Shown: positions 18,214-28,787, counted from the stretch's first letter. The stretch: DNA of 64,000 nucleotides from Aliiroseovarius salicola (GCF_027891095.1 NZ_JAQIIO010000004.1:310001-374000); one strand, 5' to 3'. Notes: a model not told the origin generated them from the sequence alone. A program made the numbers and translations.

Positions 18214-19377
18214 ATGTATAGGATGAATAATTCTGACCTTTCTGAACTGACCGATTGGCGACGTGAAATGCATCGGTGGCCTGAACTGTCGGGTGAAGAA
18301 GAACAAACCGCGCGCCGTGTGGTCGAAGCGCTTGCTCCGCTTGTTCCTGACCTGATTGAAACAGGTGTTGGGGGGCACGGTGTTCTGGCGCTGTTTGGAT
18401 CGCAACATGCGTCTCGCCAACGGGTCTTGTTGCGGTGCGAATTGGATGCTCTGCCAATTGAGGATCTGTCCCGCGTGTCTCACCATTCGCAAACCCCGGG
18501 CAAAGGGCATCTTTGCGGGCATGACGGGCATATGGCGATCCTCATGGGGATCGCGCGCAATCTGTCGCGGCAGAGACTGGAATGGCTGGATGTTATCCTT
18601 CTTTTCCAACCGGCTGAGGAAACAGGGGCAGGGGCGCAAGCGGTGCTGGAGGACGGGCGCCTTCGGGCAATGGAACCGGATATTGCCCTGTCGTTGCACA
18701 ATGTGCCGGGGCAGCCACTGGGGGAAATCGGTCTTGCATCGGGGCCGGTCAATTGTGCCTCACGTGGAATGAAGGTGACTTTCACCGGCCGCACGGCTCA
18801 TGCGTCGCAACCCGAAACTGGATATTCTCCGGGTCTCGCCCTTTCAGAAGTGATTGCGCGATTGGCTTCCATGACTAGAGGTGCCCCTGATGCGCCTGAC
18901 TTCGGCATGGCGACCGTGACACATGTGGATTTGGGGGAGAAAACTTTTGGTATCGCACCCGGATCAGGTGAGGTTTGGGTCACACTGCGTAGCTTGACGG
19001 ATGAGGGGATGGAAGGGCTTGCTGCGGAAGCAGAGGCTCTTATGACCGATCGCGCCGCTGCCCACCATCTTACCGTTGATTGGAGCTATCACGACGTATT
19101 TGCGGGCTGCGTGAACCATCCAGACTTGACGGCTCAGGCAGATACCGCATTGCGGGACGCAGGATTTACTGTGACCAAAGGGATTTTGCCAATGCGCTGG
19201 TCCGAGGACTTTGGTCGATATGGCGAGATTGCACAATCCGTGATGTTGTTTCCCGGAAGTGGTGTGGAGACACCCGCGCTGCACAATCCAGATTACGATT
19301 TCCCGGACGATCTGATCCGCATTGGTGCAAAAGCTTTTATGGCAATCTTGAACAGATTGAATGAAGGCGAGGGTTAA
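18214..19377 (+). CDS. M20-family amidohydrolase/metallopeptidase
   Basis: A 387-residue protein of the M20D-like aminoacylase/hippurate hydrolase group. Dinuclear-metal motifs are visible: [41 protein letters not shown] and the dimerisation-domain segment [15 protein letters not shown]. The substrate is probably an N-acylated amino acid or a small amide, but it cannot be fixed from sequence. A GGGGG run precedes the ATG at 18214; an ATG three codons later is possible. Its stop codon overlaps that of the convergent cobT over the palindrome TTAA. Confidence 0.92.
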   Translation: MYRMNNSDLSELTDWRREMHRWPELSGEEEQTARRVVEALAPLVPDLIETGVGGHGVLALFGSQHASRQRVLLRCELDALPIEDLSRVSHHSQTPGKGHLCGHDGHMAILMGIARNLSRQRLEWLDVILLFQPAEETGAGAQAVLEDGRLRAMEPDIALSLHNVPGQPLGEIGLASGPVNCASRGMKVTFTGRTAHASQPETGYSPGLALSEVIARLASMTRGAPDAPDFGMATVTHVDLGEKTFGIAPGSGEVWVTLRSLTDEGMEGLAAEAEALMTDRAAAHHLTVDWSYHDVFAGCVNHPDLTAQADTALRDAGFTVTKGILPMRWSEDFGRYGEIAQSVMLFPGSGVETPALHNPDYDFPDDLIRIGAKAFMAILNRLNEGEG

Positions 19378-21245
19378 CCCGCCTTCTTGATCCCCATGAC
19401 TCTGGCGCGCGCGCGCGGATCGCTGTCAAATAGCGCGGCAAGCTGTTCGGTCATCGCACCTGCCAGCTGTTCCGCATCCGTAATGGTCACAGCACGATCA
19501 TAATAGCGCGTTACGTCATGGCCGATCCCAATGGCAAGGAGTTCCACCTGCGCCCGTTTTTCAACCATCGCAATCACATCGCGCAGGTGTTTTTCCAGGT
19601 AATTCGCGGGATTGACCGAAAGGGTTGAATCATCCACTGGCGCCCCGTCAGAGATCACCATAAGGATCTTGCGCGCCTCGGGGCGGGCGGTGATCCTCCG
19701 GTGCGCCCATTCCAACGCCTCACCATCGATGTTTTCCTTGAGCAGCCCTTCTTTCATCATCAGGCCCAGATTGTCCCGCGTGCGGCGCATCGGGGCGTCG
19801 GCCTGTTTATAGATGATGTGGCGGAGGTCATTCAGGCGCCCCGGCTGTTGCGGACGACCATCAGCGAGCCATTTCTCGCGGGCCTGCCCACCTTTCCACG
19901 CTCGAGTGGTGAACCCAAGCACCTCAACTTTCACGCCGCAGCGCTCAAGTGTTTTTGAAAGGACATCTGCACAGATGGCGGCAATCGAAATCGGGCGACC
20001 GCGCATCGAACCCGAGTTATCGAGAAGCAAGGTCACGACAGTGTCGCGGAACTCGGTGTCTTTTTCCTGTTTGAAGCTGAGTGGCGTCGTGGGGTTGGCA
20101 ACAACGCGCGCCAGTCGGCCAGCATCCAGAATGCCCTCTTCCAGATCAAACAGCCACGACCGGTTTTGCTGTGCCTGCAGGCGGCGTTGCAACTTGTTTG
20201 CCAGACGACTCACAGCCCCTTTGAGAGGTTCAAGTTGCTGATCGAGATAGGCCCGCAGACGTTCAAGCTCGGCCGGTTCGGCCAGCTCCTCGGCCAGGAT
20301 CTCTTCATCATGCTCGTTCAGATAGACCTCGTAGTTCGGGTCAGCATCTGAGGCGGGATTGGGGGCAGGCGGTTCCAACGGGGCTTCGCCTTCGGGCATT
20401 TCGGCCTCATCGCCCAACTCATCCTCGGCCAGATCGTCGATGGTGACCTGAGCTTCGGTCTGATCCATAGTCTCATCCTGAGACTGTTCGGGCTGGGCGT
20501 CCTGCTCGTCCGCGCTATCGTCACCTTGTTCCTGTTGATCATCCTCTGGCTGCTGGTCGTCCTGCTCCGCGTCATCATCAGATTGATCGTCCTGATCCGG
20601 ATCCTCACCAAGTTGGTCGCCATAGCCGAGATCTTCGATCACCTGACGGGCAAATCGTGCAAAGTTTTGCTGGTCCGACAGGGTGTCCTGAAGATCGTCC
20701 AAATGGTCGCCCGCCTGACCTTCGATAAAGTCCCGCCACAGGTTCATCACGTTGTCGGCCGCCGGAGGCAGATCGCGCCCAGTCGCAAGGTGACGCACCA
20801 GATATCCAGCGGCGTCAGCCAAGGGCGCGTCTGCGGCGGCTGTGATCTGGTCATATCCGCGTCGTGCGGCATCGGTTTGAATTTTTACGTCAATATTGCC
20901 AGCGGTCCCCGGCATGTCCCGCGCACCCATTGCTTCGCAACGGGCGGTTTCCATTGCCTCGTAAAGATCACGCGCCATCTGTCCAGCAGGTGCATAGCGC
21001 AGATGCATGGCCGGATCGTGATAGCGGTGCTTCATCGCAAAAGCGTCCGCCGTCCCACGCGCCAACAACACCTCGTCACGCGTCATCCGTCGCGTCACCT
21101 GCGGCAAGCGCACAGCATCATCGGTGGCTCCCGGAGGGTCCACGGAATAGGTGACAGACAGTTCGGCATCATCAGCCAGCGTCTTGGTCGCTTCGGCCAG
21201 CGCCTTCTTGAACGGATCTGCGGGGTTGTCAGTTGGCTTGTTCAT
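19374..21245 (-). CDS. cobT: Cobaltochelatase subunit CobT
   Basis: With CobS it forms the AAA+/VWA chaperone pair that powers cobalt insertion into hydrogenobyrinic acid a,c-diamide by CobN in aerobic cobalamin synthesis. It has 623 residues. The N-terminal region to about 205 is helical, residues about 212-300 are a very acidic Asp/Glu/Gln tract, and a C-terminal von Willebrand A domain carries the MIDAS motif DNSGS at 409-413. The acidic tract is normal for CobT. cobS lies just downstream on the opposite side of a small nuclease gene's position order (cobS is upstream in transcription). CobN is not in this window. Confidence 0.95.
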   Translation of the reverse strand: MNKPTDNPADPFKKALAEATKTLADDAELSVTYSVDPPGATDDAVRLPQVTRRMTRDEVLLARGTADAFAMKHRYHDPAMHLRYAPAGQMARDLYEAMETARCEAMGARDMPGTAGNIDVKIQTDAARRGYDQITAAADAPLADAAGYLVRHLATGRDLPPAADNVMNLWRDFIEGQAGDHLDDLQDTLSDQQNFARFARQVIEDLGYGDQLGEDPDQDDQSDDDAEQDDQQPEDDQQEQGDDSADEQDAQPEQSQDETMDQTEAQVTIDDLAEDELGDEAEMPEGEAPLEPPAPNPASDADPNYEVYLNEHDEEILAEELAEPAELERLRAYLDQQLEPLKGAVSRLANKLQRRLQAQQNRSWLFDLEEGILDAGRLARVVANPTTPLSFKQEKDTEFRDTVVTLLLDNSGSMRGRPISIAAICADVLSKTLERCGVKVEVLGFTTRAWKGGQAREKWLADGRPQQPGRLNDLRHIIYKQADAPMRRTRDNLGLMMKEGLLKENIDGEALEWAHRRITARPEARKILMVISDGAPVDDSTLSVNPANYLEKHLRDVIAMVEKRAQVELLAIGIGHDVTRYYDRAVTITDAEQLAGAMTEQLAALFDSDPRARARVMGIKKAG

Positions 21246-21332
21246 GAAGGCAAATTACGGCTTTGCCGGGATTTTGGAAAGCGGTTTCCGACAATTCTCA
21301 AGTGAAATTTGACGCCAGTTTCGTGGCAAAGA

Positions 21333-21788
21333 TCAGCCCAGAGAAGCCGTGGTCGGCACCCCCAACCGGTCGCACCAATTGATCCGACGCTCGCCATGAT
21401 AAGGCACGGCAAGCCCCGCTTCGATCATAATCTCGGCCACATCGCGCCCGTCGATATAGAGATGCGTGAGCAAACGACGGTATTTATCTGGGCGTCCCGT
21501 CACAGGGCGCACGTCCTTCGCCTCGCGGATCAGCTTGCGCAAATGGTTGGTGGCGACGGTTCCCAACGCCTTTTCATCAGCACAGCGCGATCGGAAGGTC
21601 TCTGGCGTGTCAAACCCCATGAGGCGTAGGTTCTGTTCCTGCCCGTGGCAGATTGCCTTGACCGTGTCACCATCCACCACGCGAATGATGTCGCAGGATG
21701 TGGGCGAAGCAGACGCCGCCGTCACCTTATTCGGTTCGTCCAGACATGCCGCAAGCGACAGCATTGCCAATGCGATGAGATAACGCAT
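21333..21788 (-). CDS. Staphylococcal-nuclease-like (SNase fold) lipoprotein
   Basis: A 151-residue protein with a lipoprotein signal peptide (MRYLIALAMLSLAAC, lipobox LAAC) and an SNase-like domain. Residues equivalent to the thermonuclease active site appear present: DGDTV, R-L-x-G-x-D-T-P-E (Arg, Asp, Glu) and a later Arg in DKYRRLL. It is therefore a plausible active, envelope-tethered nuclease. The ATG at 21788 follows GAAGGTG; an upstream TTG adds five residues and would precede the signal peptide. It sits between cobS and cobT on the same strand, without an obvious link to cobalamin synthesis. Confidence 0.85.
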   Translation of the reverse strand: MRYLIALAMLSLAACLDEPNKVTAASASPTSCDIIRVVDGDTVKAICHGQEQNLRLMGFDTPETFRSRCADEKALGTVATNHLRKLIREAKDVRPVTGRPDKYRRLLTHLYIDGRDVAEIMIEAGLAVPYHGERRINWCDRLGVPTTASLG

Positions 21789-21861
21789 AACACCTTCACC
21801 CAAATTTAACCCAGGTTAAGATTATCCCGGATGAGGGTGGTTGCCAATGTCTGGATGTGAA

Positions 21862-21885
21862 AAAGCCCTGAGAAAACAGGGCTTT
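21862..21885 (-). terminator. Terminator after cobS
   Basis: Perfect 9-base stem AAAGCCCTG/CAGGGCTTT, 6-base loop, followed by TTTT on the minus strand. It separates cobS from the nuclease and cobT genes, arguing against one simple operon. Confidence 0.8.
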
Positions 21886-21900
21886 CATGGTTAAAGTGAG

Positions 21901-22872
21901 TTAGCCGAGGCTCATGCTCGCCGCCGATTCAGGCAGCTCTTCGTCAAAGCAGCGCTGATAGAACTCGGCTACGGTCTGACGTTCCAGTTCGTCACATTTG
22001 TTCAGGAATGACAGTCGGAAGGCGTATCCCACGTCGCGGAAGATCCGAGCGTTTTCGGCCCAGTTGATTACCGTACGCGGTGACATGACAGTAGACAGGT
22101 CCCCATTCATGAAGGCGGTCCGGGTAAGGTCCGCAACTGTCACCATATGTCCGACGGTCTTGCGACCGGTTTCAGTGTTCAGCATCGGGTTTTTCGCCAG
22201 CACGATATTGGTTTCCGCGTCGTGCGACAGGTAGTTCAATGTGGCCACAAGCGACCAGCGGTCCATCTGGGCCTGGTTGATCTGCTGCACCCCGTGATAA
22301 AGCCCGGTCGTGTCCCCAAGACCAACGGTGTTGGCGGTGGCAAACAGACGGAAATTCGGGTTCGGTGTGATCACTTCATTCTGGTCCAGAAGCGTCAGCT
22401 TGCCGTCATGCTCCAGAACACGCTGGATCACGAACATCACGTCAGCACGACCCGCGTCGTATTCATCAAACACAATGGCGGTCGAATTGCGCAGCGCCCA
22501 GGGCAGGATGCCTTCTTGGAATTCTGTCACCTGCATCCCGTCTTTCAGCTTGATCGCGTCCTTTCCGATCAGGTCGATCCGAGAGATGTGGCTGTCGAGG
22601 TTGACGCGCACACAGGGCCAGTTCAGGCGCGCGGCGACCTGTTCGATATGGGTCGATTTGCCGGTGCCGTGATAGCCCTGAACCATCACACGACGGTTGA
22701 AGGCAAAGCCTGCGAGAATGGCCAGCGTGGTGTCCGGGTCAAACTTATAGGTCGTGTCCACCTCCGGCACGCGCTCGGTGCGTTCGGCAAATCCCTTCAC
22801 CGTCATATCGGTGTCGATGCCAAAGACCTCGCGGACCGAGATATCTTCAGTGGGTTTTGCATTCACGTCCAT
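21901..22872 (-). CDS. cobS: Cobaltochelatase subunit CobS (AAA+ ATPase)
   Basis: A 323-residue MoxR-like AAA+ ATPase that partners CobT. Walker A is GYHGTGKS (66-73) and Walker B is AIVFDEYD (about 132-139); sensor-type [10 protein letters not shown] follows. The C-terminal half ([26 protein letters not shown]) is characteristic of CobS. The ATG at 22872 follows GGAAGGA; the open frame extends nine codons further without support. A terminator follows. It lies in the same orientation as cobT and the DnaJ-domain gene. Confidence 0.96.
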   Translation of the reverse strand: MDVNAKPTEDISVREVFGIDTDMTVKGFAERTERVPEVDTTYKFDPDTTLAILAGFAFNRRVMVQGYHGTGKSTHIEQVAARLNWPCVRVNLDSHISRIDLIGKDAIKLKDGMQVTEFQEGILPWALRNSTAIVFDEYDAGRADVMFVIQRVLEHDGKLTLLDQNEVITPNPNFRLFATANTVGLGDTTGLYHGVQQINQAQMDRWSLVATLNYLSHDAETNIVLAKNPMLNTETGRKTVGHMVTVADLTRTAFMNGDLSTVMSPRTVINWAENARIFRDVGYAFRLSFLNKCDELERQTVAEFYQRCFDEELPESAASMSLG

Positions 22873-23088
22873 TTGCGCATTCCTTCCTGAACAGACCAAA
22901 CCCCGGCAGATTGGGCCGATCCCGTCTTTAATCCCGCCGTGGTGCCCGATTATTTGATCTCGTGCAAGGGGAGCATGACGGTTTTTTCTTGCCCTGGTAA
23001 GGCCAGATCCAGATCAATGGTTGGTCCACCGGTCTGTTGACGCTTCCAAGGTTAAGAATTTCGTAATTTGCGCCTAGGTATCTAAGGA

Positions 23089-23120
23089 AAACGCCCCTTG
23101 GACAGAACCAAGAGGCGTTT
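23089..23120 (-). terminator. Terminator after the DnaJ-domain gene
   Basis: A 13-base stem with one mismatch (AAACGCCCCTTGG/CCAAGAGGCGTTT), 6-base loop, TTTT following on the minus strand, 20 bases past the stop codon. Confidence 0.8.
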
Positions 23121-23139
23121 CGGAATTTGTCCAAACGCA

Positions 23140-23772
23140 TTACTTGAAACTGCGGCTGTCCTTGATTTGATCCCAGGCCCAGACCACTTCCTGAAGCTGA
23201 TCTTCCTGGCTGCGATCCCCGCCGTTCATGTCCGGGTGCAGCACCTTGATGAGTTTCTTGTAGGCCTTGCGCACTTCAGCCTTGGTCCAGTGGTCCTTGG
23301 CTTCAAGGATCTCGATGGCGCGACGTTCGGTCGGGGGTAGGCGGCGGGTTGTGCCTGTGACGGATTTGCCCGGGTTCTGCGTGGCATTTTCGCCCAGAAC
23401 CTGATGCGCATCATCAACGCCAAGCCGGGCCCAAGCCCGCTGTTCGTCGGTCTGCTTACCAAACGGCTTGGTCTCGCGTTCCCAAACGCGGTCCTTATCC
23501 GCCTGTGCGTCGATTTCCTCTTCGGTTGCCCCGTCGAAGAAATTCCATTTCAGGTTATATTCACGCACATGGTCTTTGCAGAACCACTTGAACTCGTCCA
23601 GATGATCGGGCGAGCGGGGTGCACGGTATTTGCCCGATTCCTTGCAGGTCGGGTGTTCGCATTCGCGCGTAGAGGTTTCGAACGCACCAGACATCCCCCG
23701 CTTACCGCGCGGGTTCTTTTTCTTGGCGGTTGAAACCGAAATATCGAAATCAAAAGGATCGTTGTTTGCCAT
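23140..23772 (-). CDS. C-terminal J-domain protein
   Basis: A 210-residue protein with a J-domain at its C-terminus (about residues 148-205), including the essential HPD in KVLHPDMNGGD. The N-terminal part has a Cys/His cluster (CEHPTCKESGKYRAPRSPDHLDEFKWFCKDHVREYN) that could bind zinc. J-domains stimulate DnaK-type ATPases; the client is unknown. The ATG at 23772 (MANNDPFDFDIS) is the family start; the open frame upstream to 23898 overlaps bolA on the other strand. It is divergent from bolA and upstream of cobS, a neighbourhood I recall for Rhodobacterales. Confidence 0.92.
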   Translation of the reverse strand: MANNDPFDFDISVSTAKKKNPRGKRGMSGAFETSTRECEHPTCKESGKYRAPRSPDHLDEFKWFCKDHVREYNLKWNFFDGATEEEIDAQADKDRVWERETKPFGKQTDEQRAWARLGVDDAHQVLGENATQNPGKSVTGTTRRLPPTERRAIEILEAKDHWTKAEVRKAYKKLIKVLHPDMNGGDRSQEDQLQEVVWAWDQIKDSRSFK

Positions 23773-23846
23773 ATCTTCACTCTTCCCGACTCGGACCCGA
23801 GAGTTTAGTGCTTTTTGCAGATGTTTGAAGAGGAAACCGACCGAAA

Positions 23847-24104
23847 ATGACACGCAGAGACGATATTTTTTCCAGATTGGAAGCCACATTTGCCCCACAA
23901 CATCTTGAGGTCATTGATGAAAGCGAGAAACATCGCGGTCATGCCGGTTATCAGGAGGGTGGTGAAAGTCATTTCAGAGTGGTCATCCATGCGCAAAAGC
24001 TTGCCGAAATGTCCCGAATTGCACGTCACCGTGCCGTTCATCAGGCCATCGGAGAGAATCTGTTGAAGAAGATTCACGCTTTGGCGCTGGATATCCGCGC
24101 CTGA
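23847..24104 (+). CDS. bolA: BolA-family protein
   Basis: An 85-residue BolA protein. The helix-turn-helix-like core is seen as SHFRVVIHAQKLAEMSRIARHRAVHQAIGE, with the conserved C-terminal H-A-L-A-L-D. BolA proteins work with monothiol glutaredoxins in iron-sulfur cluster handling and in stress-linked morphology control. A histidine in the FRVVIH position is typical of the class. It is divergent from the J-domain gene (74-base spacer) and its stop abuts that of the convergent DUF4177 gene. Confidence 0.94.
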   Translation: MTRRDDIFSRLEATFAPQHLEVIDESEKHRGHAGYQEGGESHFRVVIHAQKLAEMSRIARHRAVHQAIGENLLKKIHALALDIRA

Positions 24105-24491
24105 TCAAGCCTGTTTTGATCCGTCTTCGTCGCCCACGTGCGGCGCTTCCTTAACGCCTTCCGGTACTTCATTCGCGTCATTTGCCGATGGGAGGGCCGG
24201 AGCCGTGCTGTCCGGTTCATCCGCACCGACCTTCACCGGTTGCATGTCCTCAACCTCATCCCATTCCCGTTCGCGACGAAACACCAAAAGGTTCCGGAAT
24301 GTGGTGGTCTTGCCGGTTAGCCCTTTGCGCTCTTCTGAGGGCAGGGTTTCGGCACGTTGATAATCCCAGCCATCTGCAGCCATTTGGTTCAGGATTTCCG
24401 ACATCGCATAGGCAAAGCGATCCTCGGCGGATTTCACCCCTTTGGCCTTCTGGCCCTTGGTGGGGGCGGGGATGACGCGGTATTCGTACAT
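24105..24491 (-). CDS. DUF4177-domain protein
   Basis: A 128-residue protein. Residues 1-72 fit DUF4177: MYEYRVIPAP at the start, ILNQMAADGWDYQRAETLP in the middle and FRNLLVFRRE at the end. The tail (about 75-128) is acidic and probably disordered. Function unknown. The ATG at 24491 begins the domain exactly; the frame is open to 24605 but without support. Its stop directly abuts the bolA stop over a TGATCA palindrome, so the two genes are packed tail to tail without a visible terminator. Confidence 0.85.
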   Translation of the reverse strand: MYEYRVIPAPTKGQKAKGVKSAEDRFAYAMSEILNQMAADGWDYQRAETLPSEERKGLTGKTTTFRNLLVFRREREWDEVEDMQPVKVGADEPDSTAPALPSANDANEVPEGVKEAPHVGDEDGSKQA

Positions 24492-24604
24492 GGAACCTGT
24501 CTCGCTATGTTTCGGTTCAGAGGAAGTAACATCTTGGTCGCCTGCTGACCAGTCAGCAAAAATACGCTGGGCAATGAGACGCCTCAATTTTTCCGGGTAG
24601 CGCA

Positions 24605-26320
24605 TCAGCGCAGGTTGGGCACAGGTGGGGCTTCGGTAAGGGCGGTTGCCGCCACCAGCTTTAGCTCGTTGGCTTCGGCACGGGTCAGCTGTTCGCCCTG
24701 CTTGCGCTTCAACAGCACCTCGCGTGCTTTCGCATATTGATCATCCTGCCAGAAGATCAGGCACCCGTTACACCCTTTGCCACAGCAACCGTCAGTCCCG
24801 ACGCGGTTGGTCTTGAAACGTGTTTCCCGCCCATCTTCCGAAATCGCCTCGGATAATGCATCGCGGCGCTTTTCATAGGCTTTTGTGTTCTCTTTGCCGG
24901 TCATCTCAAGCCCCTGGGTGAGCTTGTCAAACCGGATCCGCTTCCACTGCTCATCGGTCAGCGCCTTTTCCTTGCGCATCACGGTATAGGCCGGGAAACG
25001 GGCCTTTAGCTCGTCCAGGTTCTCGTGATCAAACAGCGCGAAGGGCACACGAATGATGGTTTTGGTGCTGCCATGGATTACTTCTTTGCGTTCTCCGGTG
25101 TCCGCCACCTCAAAATCATACATGCGCAGAAGAACGGTTTCGCGCGCGATCGGTGAAATAAATTCGAGCACCTCACCGGCCTCGAGCTTGTTCTTCACCT
25201 CAATCAGAAACGCATCCTCGGTCACGTCACGCACAACACCCGCATATTCCCACTGCGCAAGTGCGGCGGTGTGTTCATAGTCATGGGCGTAGTTGGTCAG
25301 GCGGCCATTGTGGAAGGCCAGCGTATAGCCACGGTTTCCGACGGCTTCCAATTCACGCATATAGGGTTTCGGATCCCAGTTCTCCGGATCGGCATAATAG
25401 TCATCAATCGCCATGCGATAGGCGCGCGCGACGATGGCGCAGTAATATTCCGACTTGCCGCGCCCCTCAACCTTGAGGCTATCGACACCGATTTTCAGGT
25501 ATTCATCCAGCTTCGGCATGATGCAGAGGTCGCGTGAGTTAAGGATATAGGATCCACGCCCATCTTCCTCGATCGGCATGAATTCCCCGGGGCGGCAGCC
25601 CTCTTCCAGAAGGAACTCAAACATGTCGATATTATCGTCATTGATGTCGAGCTCTTGCACCGTGCCGTCTTTCAGGCGCATTCGCACGCCGTAATTCCAG
25701 CGACAGGAATTGGCGCAATTCCCTTGGTTTGCCCCACGCTCGGCCATGAAGTTCGACAGAAGGCAGCGCCCCGAATAGGTCATGCACATGGCGCCATGCA
25801 CAAAGGCTTCCAGTTTCACATCAGGGCATTCTTCGCGGATTTCTACAAGCTCCGGGTAAGAAACTTCGCGGGCCAGAACCACCAGTTCCGCGCCTTGTTC
25901 TTCCCAGAATTTCACCGACAGCCACGAACAGACATTGGCCTGGGTCGAGATATGCAGGGGAAGTTCCGGTGCACGGGTGCGCACATATTGGAATACGCCG
26001 GGATCTGCGATGATCAACCCATCCGGTTTCACCTTGCGCACTGTGTCGATATATTCATCGAGCTTCGGAATATCGCTGTTATGACTGAACAGGTTGAGCG
26101 TCAGATAAGCGCGACGACCATGGGCGTGGCAGAACTCTACCCCCTCAATCACCTCTTCCAATGAGAACTGCGATTTGGTGCGCAGGGACATGTCCGGCGT
26201 GCCCAGATAGACAGCATCGGCACCGTAAAGCACCGCCATTTTTAGCTTTCGCAGGTTGCCCGCAGGCATCAGAAGTTCAGAGCGTCGCACCGGGAGGCGG
26301 GCAGGGGGTTGTTCATTCAT
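24605..26320 (-). CDS. Peptidase U32-family protein (TrhP/RlhA-like)
   Basis: A 571-residue member of the U32 family, including the signature EAFVHGAMCMTYSGRCLLS and following NCANSC cysteines. Although named for a collagenase, studied members act in RNA hydroxylation (TrhP on tRNA, RlhA on 23S rRNA) or ubiquinone hydroxylation (UbiU/V). A C-terminal cysteine cluster, CCGKGCNGC, is visible near residue 520. The length exceeds E. coli TrhP. The ATG at 26320 follows GGTGAAG; the frame is open upstream to 26368. A specific substrate is not assigned. Confidence 0.9.
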   Translation of the reverse strand: MNEQPPARLPVRRSELLMPAGNLRKLKMAVLYGADAVYLGTPDMSLRTKSQFSLEEVIEGVEFCHAHGRRAYLTLNLFSHNSDIPKLDEYIDTVRKVKPDGLIIADPGVFQYVRTRAPELPLHISTQANVCSWLSVKFWEEQGAELVVLAREVSYPELVEIREECPDVKLEAFVHGAMCMTYSGRCLLSNFMAERGANQGNCANSCRWNYGVRMRLKDGTVQELDINDDNIDMFEFLLEEGCRPGEFMPIEEDGRGSYILNSRDLCIMPKLDEYLKIGVDSLKVEGRGKSEYYCAIVARAYRMAIDDYYADPENWDPKPYMRELEAVGNRGYTLAFHNGRLTNYAHDYEHTAALAQWEYAGVVRDVTEDAFLIEVKNKLEAGEVLEFISPIARETVLLRMYDFEVADTGERKEVIHGSTKTIIRVPFALFDHENLDELKARFPAYTVMRKEKALTDEQWKRIRFDKLTQGLEMTGKENTKAYEKRRDALSEAISEDGRETRFKTNRVGTDGCCGKGCNGCLIFWQDDQYAKAREVLLKRKQGEQLTRAEANELKLVAATALTEAPPVPNLR

Positions 26321-26366
26321 GGCTTCACCGTTTTGTTCGCGCATTCGGCGTGCTTGATTAAATAGC

Positions 26367-26400
26367 AAAGGCCCCGCACGGGAAAGTGGGCGGGGCCTTT
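26367..26400 (-). terminator. Terminator after gatB
   Basis: Perfect 11-base stem AAAGGCCCCGC/GCGGGGCCTTT with a 12-base loop, 21 bases beyond the gatB stop codon. The T-tract is short. Confidence 0.75.
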
Positions 26401-26421
26401 ATCCAGTTTTTTGGTCAGAAA

Positions 26422-27936
26422 TCAGAGGCCAAGCTTGGCCGTCACAATCTCATTCACCGCTTTCGGGTTGGCCTTGCCGCCGGTGGATTTCATCACCTGA
26501 CCAACAAAGAAACCAACCAGTTTCGGGTTTTGTTTCGCCTTCTCGACCTGCGCCGGGTTGGCTGCAATCACCTCATCCACGGCGGCTTCGATGGCGCCAG
26601 TGTCGGTGACCTGTTTCATGCCACGGGCTTCGACGATCTCAGCAGGGTCGCCGCCTTCGGTGTAGACGATTTCAAACAGATCTTTGGCGATCTTGCCTGA
26701 AATATCGCCTTTGGTGATCAGCGCAATGATGCCTCCCAGTTGCTCAGGCGTGACTGGGCTTTCCTTGATCGAGTGATCTTCTTTCTTGAGGCGCCCAAAC
26801 AGCTCGTTGATCACCCAGTTGGCAGCAAGTTTGCCATCACGACCCTCGGCAACCTTTTCGAAGAAGCTGGCGTTTTCCGCCTCAGCAGTCAGCACTCCCG
26901 CGTCATATTCCGACAAACCAAAGTCCGTGACAAAACGTGCTTTCTTTTCATCGGGCAGTTCCGGCAGGGTTTTGGCGATGTCATCTACCCAGTCTTGTTC
27001 GATCTCGAGCGGCAGCAGGTCGGGGCAGGGGAAATAGCGGTAGTCGTGTGCTTCCTCTTTCGAGCGCATCGAACGGGTTTCGTTCTTGTCCGGATCGTAA
27101 AGGCGAGTTTCCTGAACCACTTCACCACCGTCTTCCACAATGGCGATTTGGCGACGGGCTTCATAATCAATGGCGGCCTGGATGAAGCGCATCGAGTTCA
27201 TGTTCTTGATCTCACAGCGTGTGCCGAGATGTGAGAAATCCTGCGTTTCCATGTATTTCTCATATTGGCCAGGACGGCAAACCGACACGTTTACGTCGGC
27301 ACGCAGGTTGCCATTTTGCATGTTGCCGTCACAAGTGCCGAGATAGCGCAGGATCTGGCGCATCTTGGTCACATAGGCGGCGGCCTCTTCGGGCCCGCGA
27401 ATGTCCGGGCGTGAGACGATTTCCATCAACGCCACACCAGTGCGGTTAAGGTCGACGAATGACATGTTCGGGTCCATGTCGTGCACAGATTTACCCGCGT
27501 CTTGTTCCAGATGGATACGCTCGATGCGCACCTTGCGGGCGACGCCCGGGGCCATGTCGACGATCACTTCACCTTCGCCCACAATGGGGTGGTAAAGCTG
27601 CGAAATCTGATAGCCCTGCGGCAGATCCGGATAGAAATAGTTCTTGCGATCAAATGCCGAGAAAAGATTGATGTCGGCCTTCAGTCCAAGCCCTGTGCGC
27701 ACCGCCTGTTCAACACAGTATTCGTTGATCACTGGCAACATGCCCGGCATGGCGGCATCCACAAAGGACACGTTTGAATTGGGTTCAGCGCCGAACTTGG
27801 TGGATGCCCCGGAAAACAGCTTGGCGTTGGAACTGACCTGAGCGTGGATTTCCATCCCGATAACCAGTTCCCAATCTTCCTTTGCGCCCGCGATAACCTT
27901 GGGTTTCGGGGTTTCATAGGCGAGATGATCCAACAT
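26422..27936 (-). CDS. gatB: Aspartyl/glutamyl-tRNA amidotransferase subunit B
   Basis: Subunit of GatCAB, which converts mischarged Glu-tRNA-Gln or Asp-tRNA-Asn to the correct amide form. It has 504 residues. The catalytic cradle domain shows [23 protein letters not shown], the [18 protein letters not shown] signature and RADVNVSV; the C-terminal GatB/YqeY domain (about 355-504) ends in [17 protein letters not shown]. The ATG at 27936 follows GGGAAAG. GatA and GatC are not in the window. Confidence 0.97.
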   Translation of the reverse strand: MLDHLAYETPKPKVIAGAKEDWELVIGMEIHAQVSSNAKLFSGASTKFGAEPNSNVSFVDAAMPGMLPVINEYCVEQAVRTGLGLKADINLFSAFDRKNYFYPDLPQGYQISQLYHPIVGEGEVIVDMAPGVARKVRIERIHLEQDAGKSVHDMDPNMSFVDLNRTGVALMEIVSRPDIRGPEEAAAYVTKMRQILRYLGTCDGNMQNGNLRADVNVSVCRPGQYEKYMETQDFSHLGTRCEIKNMNSMRFIQAAIDYEARRQIAIVEDGGEVVQETRLYDPDKNETRSMRSKEEAHDYRYFPCPDLLPLEIEQDWVDDIAKTLPELPDEKKARFVTDFGLSEYDAGVLTAEAENASFFEKVAEGRDGKLAANWVINELFGRLKKEDHSIKESPVTPEQLGGIIALITKGDISGKIAKDLFEIVYTEGGDPAEIVEARGMKQVTDTGAIEAAVDEVIAANPAQVEKAKQNPKLVGFFVGQVMKSTGGKANPKAVNEIVTAKLGL

Positions 27937-28190
27937 GTGTGCTTTCCCGTGTATTCGTTTCTCCCGCGTTCTAGGGCAGGGGGCGCAAAGGGGCAAGAGC
28001 CATGCTGCATATGATCTTCGGAGGATCCCCAAAACGAAAATACCGACTTAGCGCCAGCCACGCACATGTAACAATTTTGGCGAGGCGCTGCCTATTCAGC
28101 CAATTCCATGTATTTTGCTTGTTTGACACCTTCCAAGCCCATAGTTACCAACAATCTCGTTTCGTCGTGTTCTTTGGGGGAGGTTGTGCA

Positions 28191-28787
28191 ATGAATACTA
28201 AATCGTTGCTGATCTGTGGTGTTGTTTTTCTATCTGGCTGCGTCGCGCAAGAACAGGAAGTTGTGACAACACGTTCTGCGCCTGAGCTGACGATGCGCTG
28301 GGATCATTTGAGCGAAGGTCCCTCCTGGACCACCGCAACCATGTCGGCACTGGACAGTCACGGGACTGTTTTGGCTGATCTCGTGCCCGCAGACATCGAG
28401 GAATGGTGTCCAGATTACCCCAATCAATCCAGAACCGGTCGCAATGCGTTTTGGACAGGTATGCTGTCGGCTCTGGCGAAACATGAAAGCACCTGGCGCC
28501 CTGATGCGGTTGGAGGGGGTGGAAAATGGTATGGGTTGGTACAGATCCTTCCGGGCACCGCCCGTGGATACGGCTGTGAAGCCCGGTCAGGAGGGGCACT
28601 GAAGAACGGGGTCGCCAATTTGAACTGTGCCGTCCGGATCATCGCGCAGACAGTTCCTCGTGACGGTGTGGTGTCTCGCGGGATGCGCGGAATAGCGGCG
28701 GATTGGGGACCGTTTCATTCTGCACGCAAACGCGAAGACATGCGCGCCTGGGTGCAGGCGCAGCCTTACTGCCGCGCGCCATCCTGA
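28191..28787 (+). CDS. Lytic transglycosylase (SLT-domain) lipoprotein
   Basis: A 198-residue protein with a lipoprotein signal (MNTKSLLICGVVFLSGC, lipobox LSGC) and an SLT-type lysozyme-like domain from about residue 85. The presumed catalytic glutamate is in LAKHESTW, followed by YGLVQILPGTARGYGC and a repeat of Cys residues that may form disulfides. It probably cleaves peptidoglycan between MurNAc and GlcNAc at the outer membrane. GGGGGAGG precedes the ATG at 28191. It is divergent from gatB and convergent with pepN. Confidence 0.87.
   Translation: MNTKSLLICGVVFLSGCVAQEQEVVTTRSAPELTMRWDHLSEGPSWTTATMSALDSHGTVLADLVPADIEEWCPDYPNQSRTGRNAFWTGMLSALAKHESTWRPDAVGGGGKWYGLVQILPGTARGYGCEARSGGALKNGVANLNCAVRIIAQTVPRDGVVSRGMRGIAADWGPFHSARKREDMRAWVQAQPYCRAPS

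Noticed and set aside
18091-18699. Upstream extension of the aminopeptidase P frame by about 200 codons
   Set aside because: The family starts at 18090; the extension overlaps the divergent M20 gene and is not protein-like.
20345-20610. Compositional anomaly suggesting a repeat or inserted element
   Set aside because: It encodes the acidic Asp/Glu/Gln tract of CobT (about residues 212-300), which is normal for that protein.
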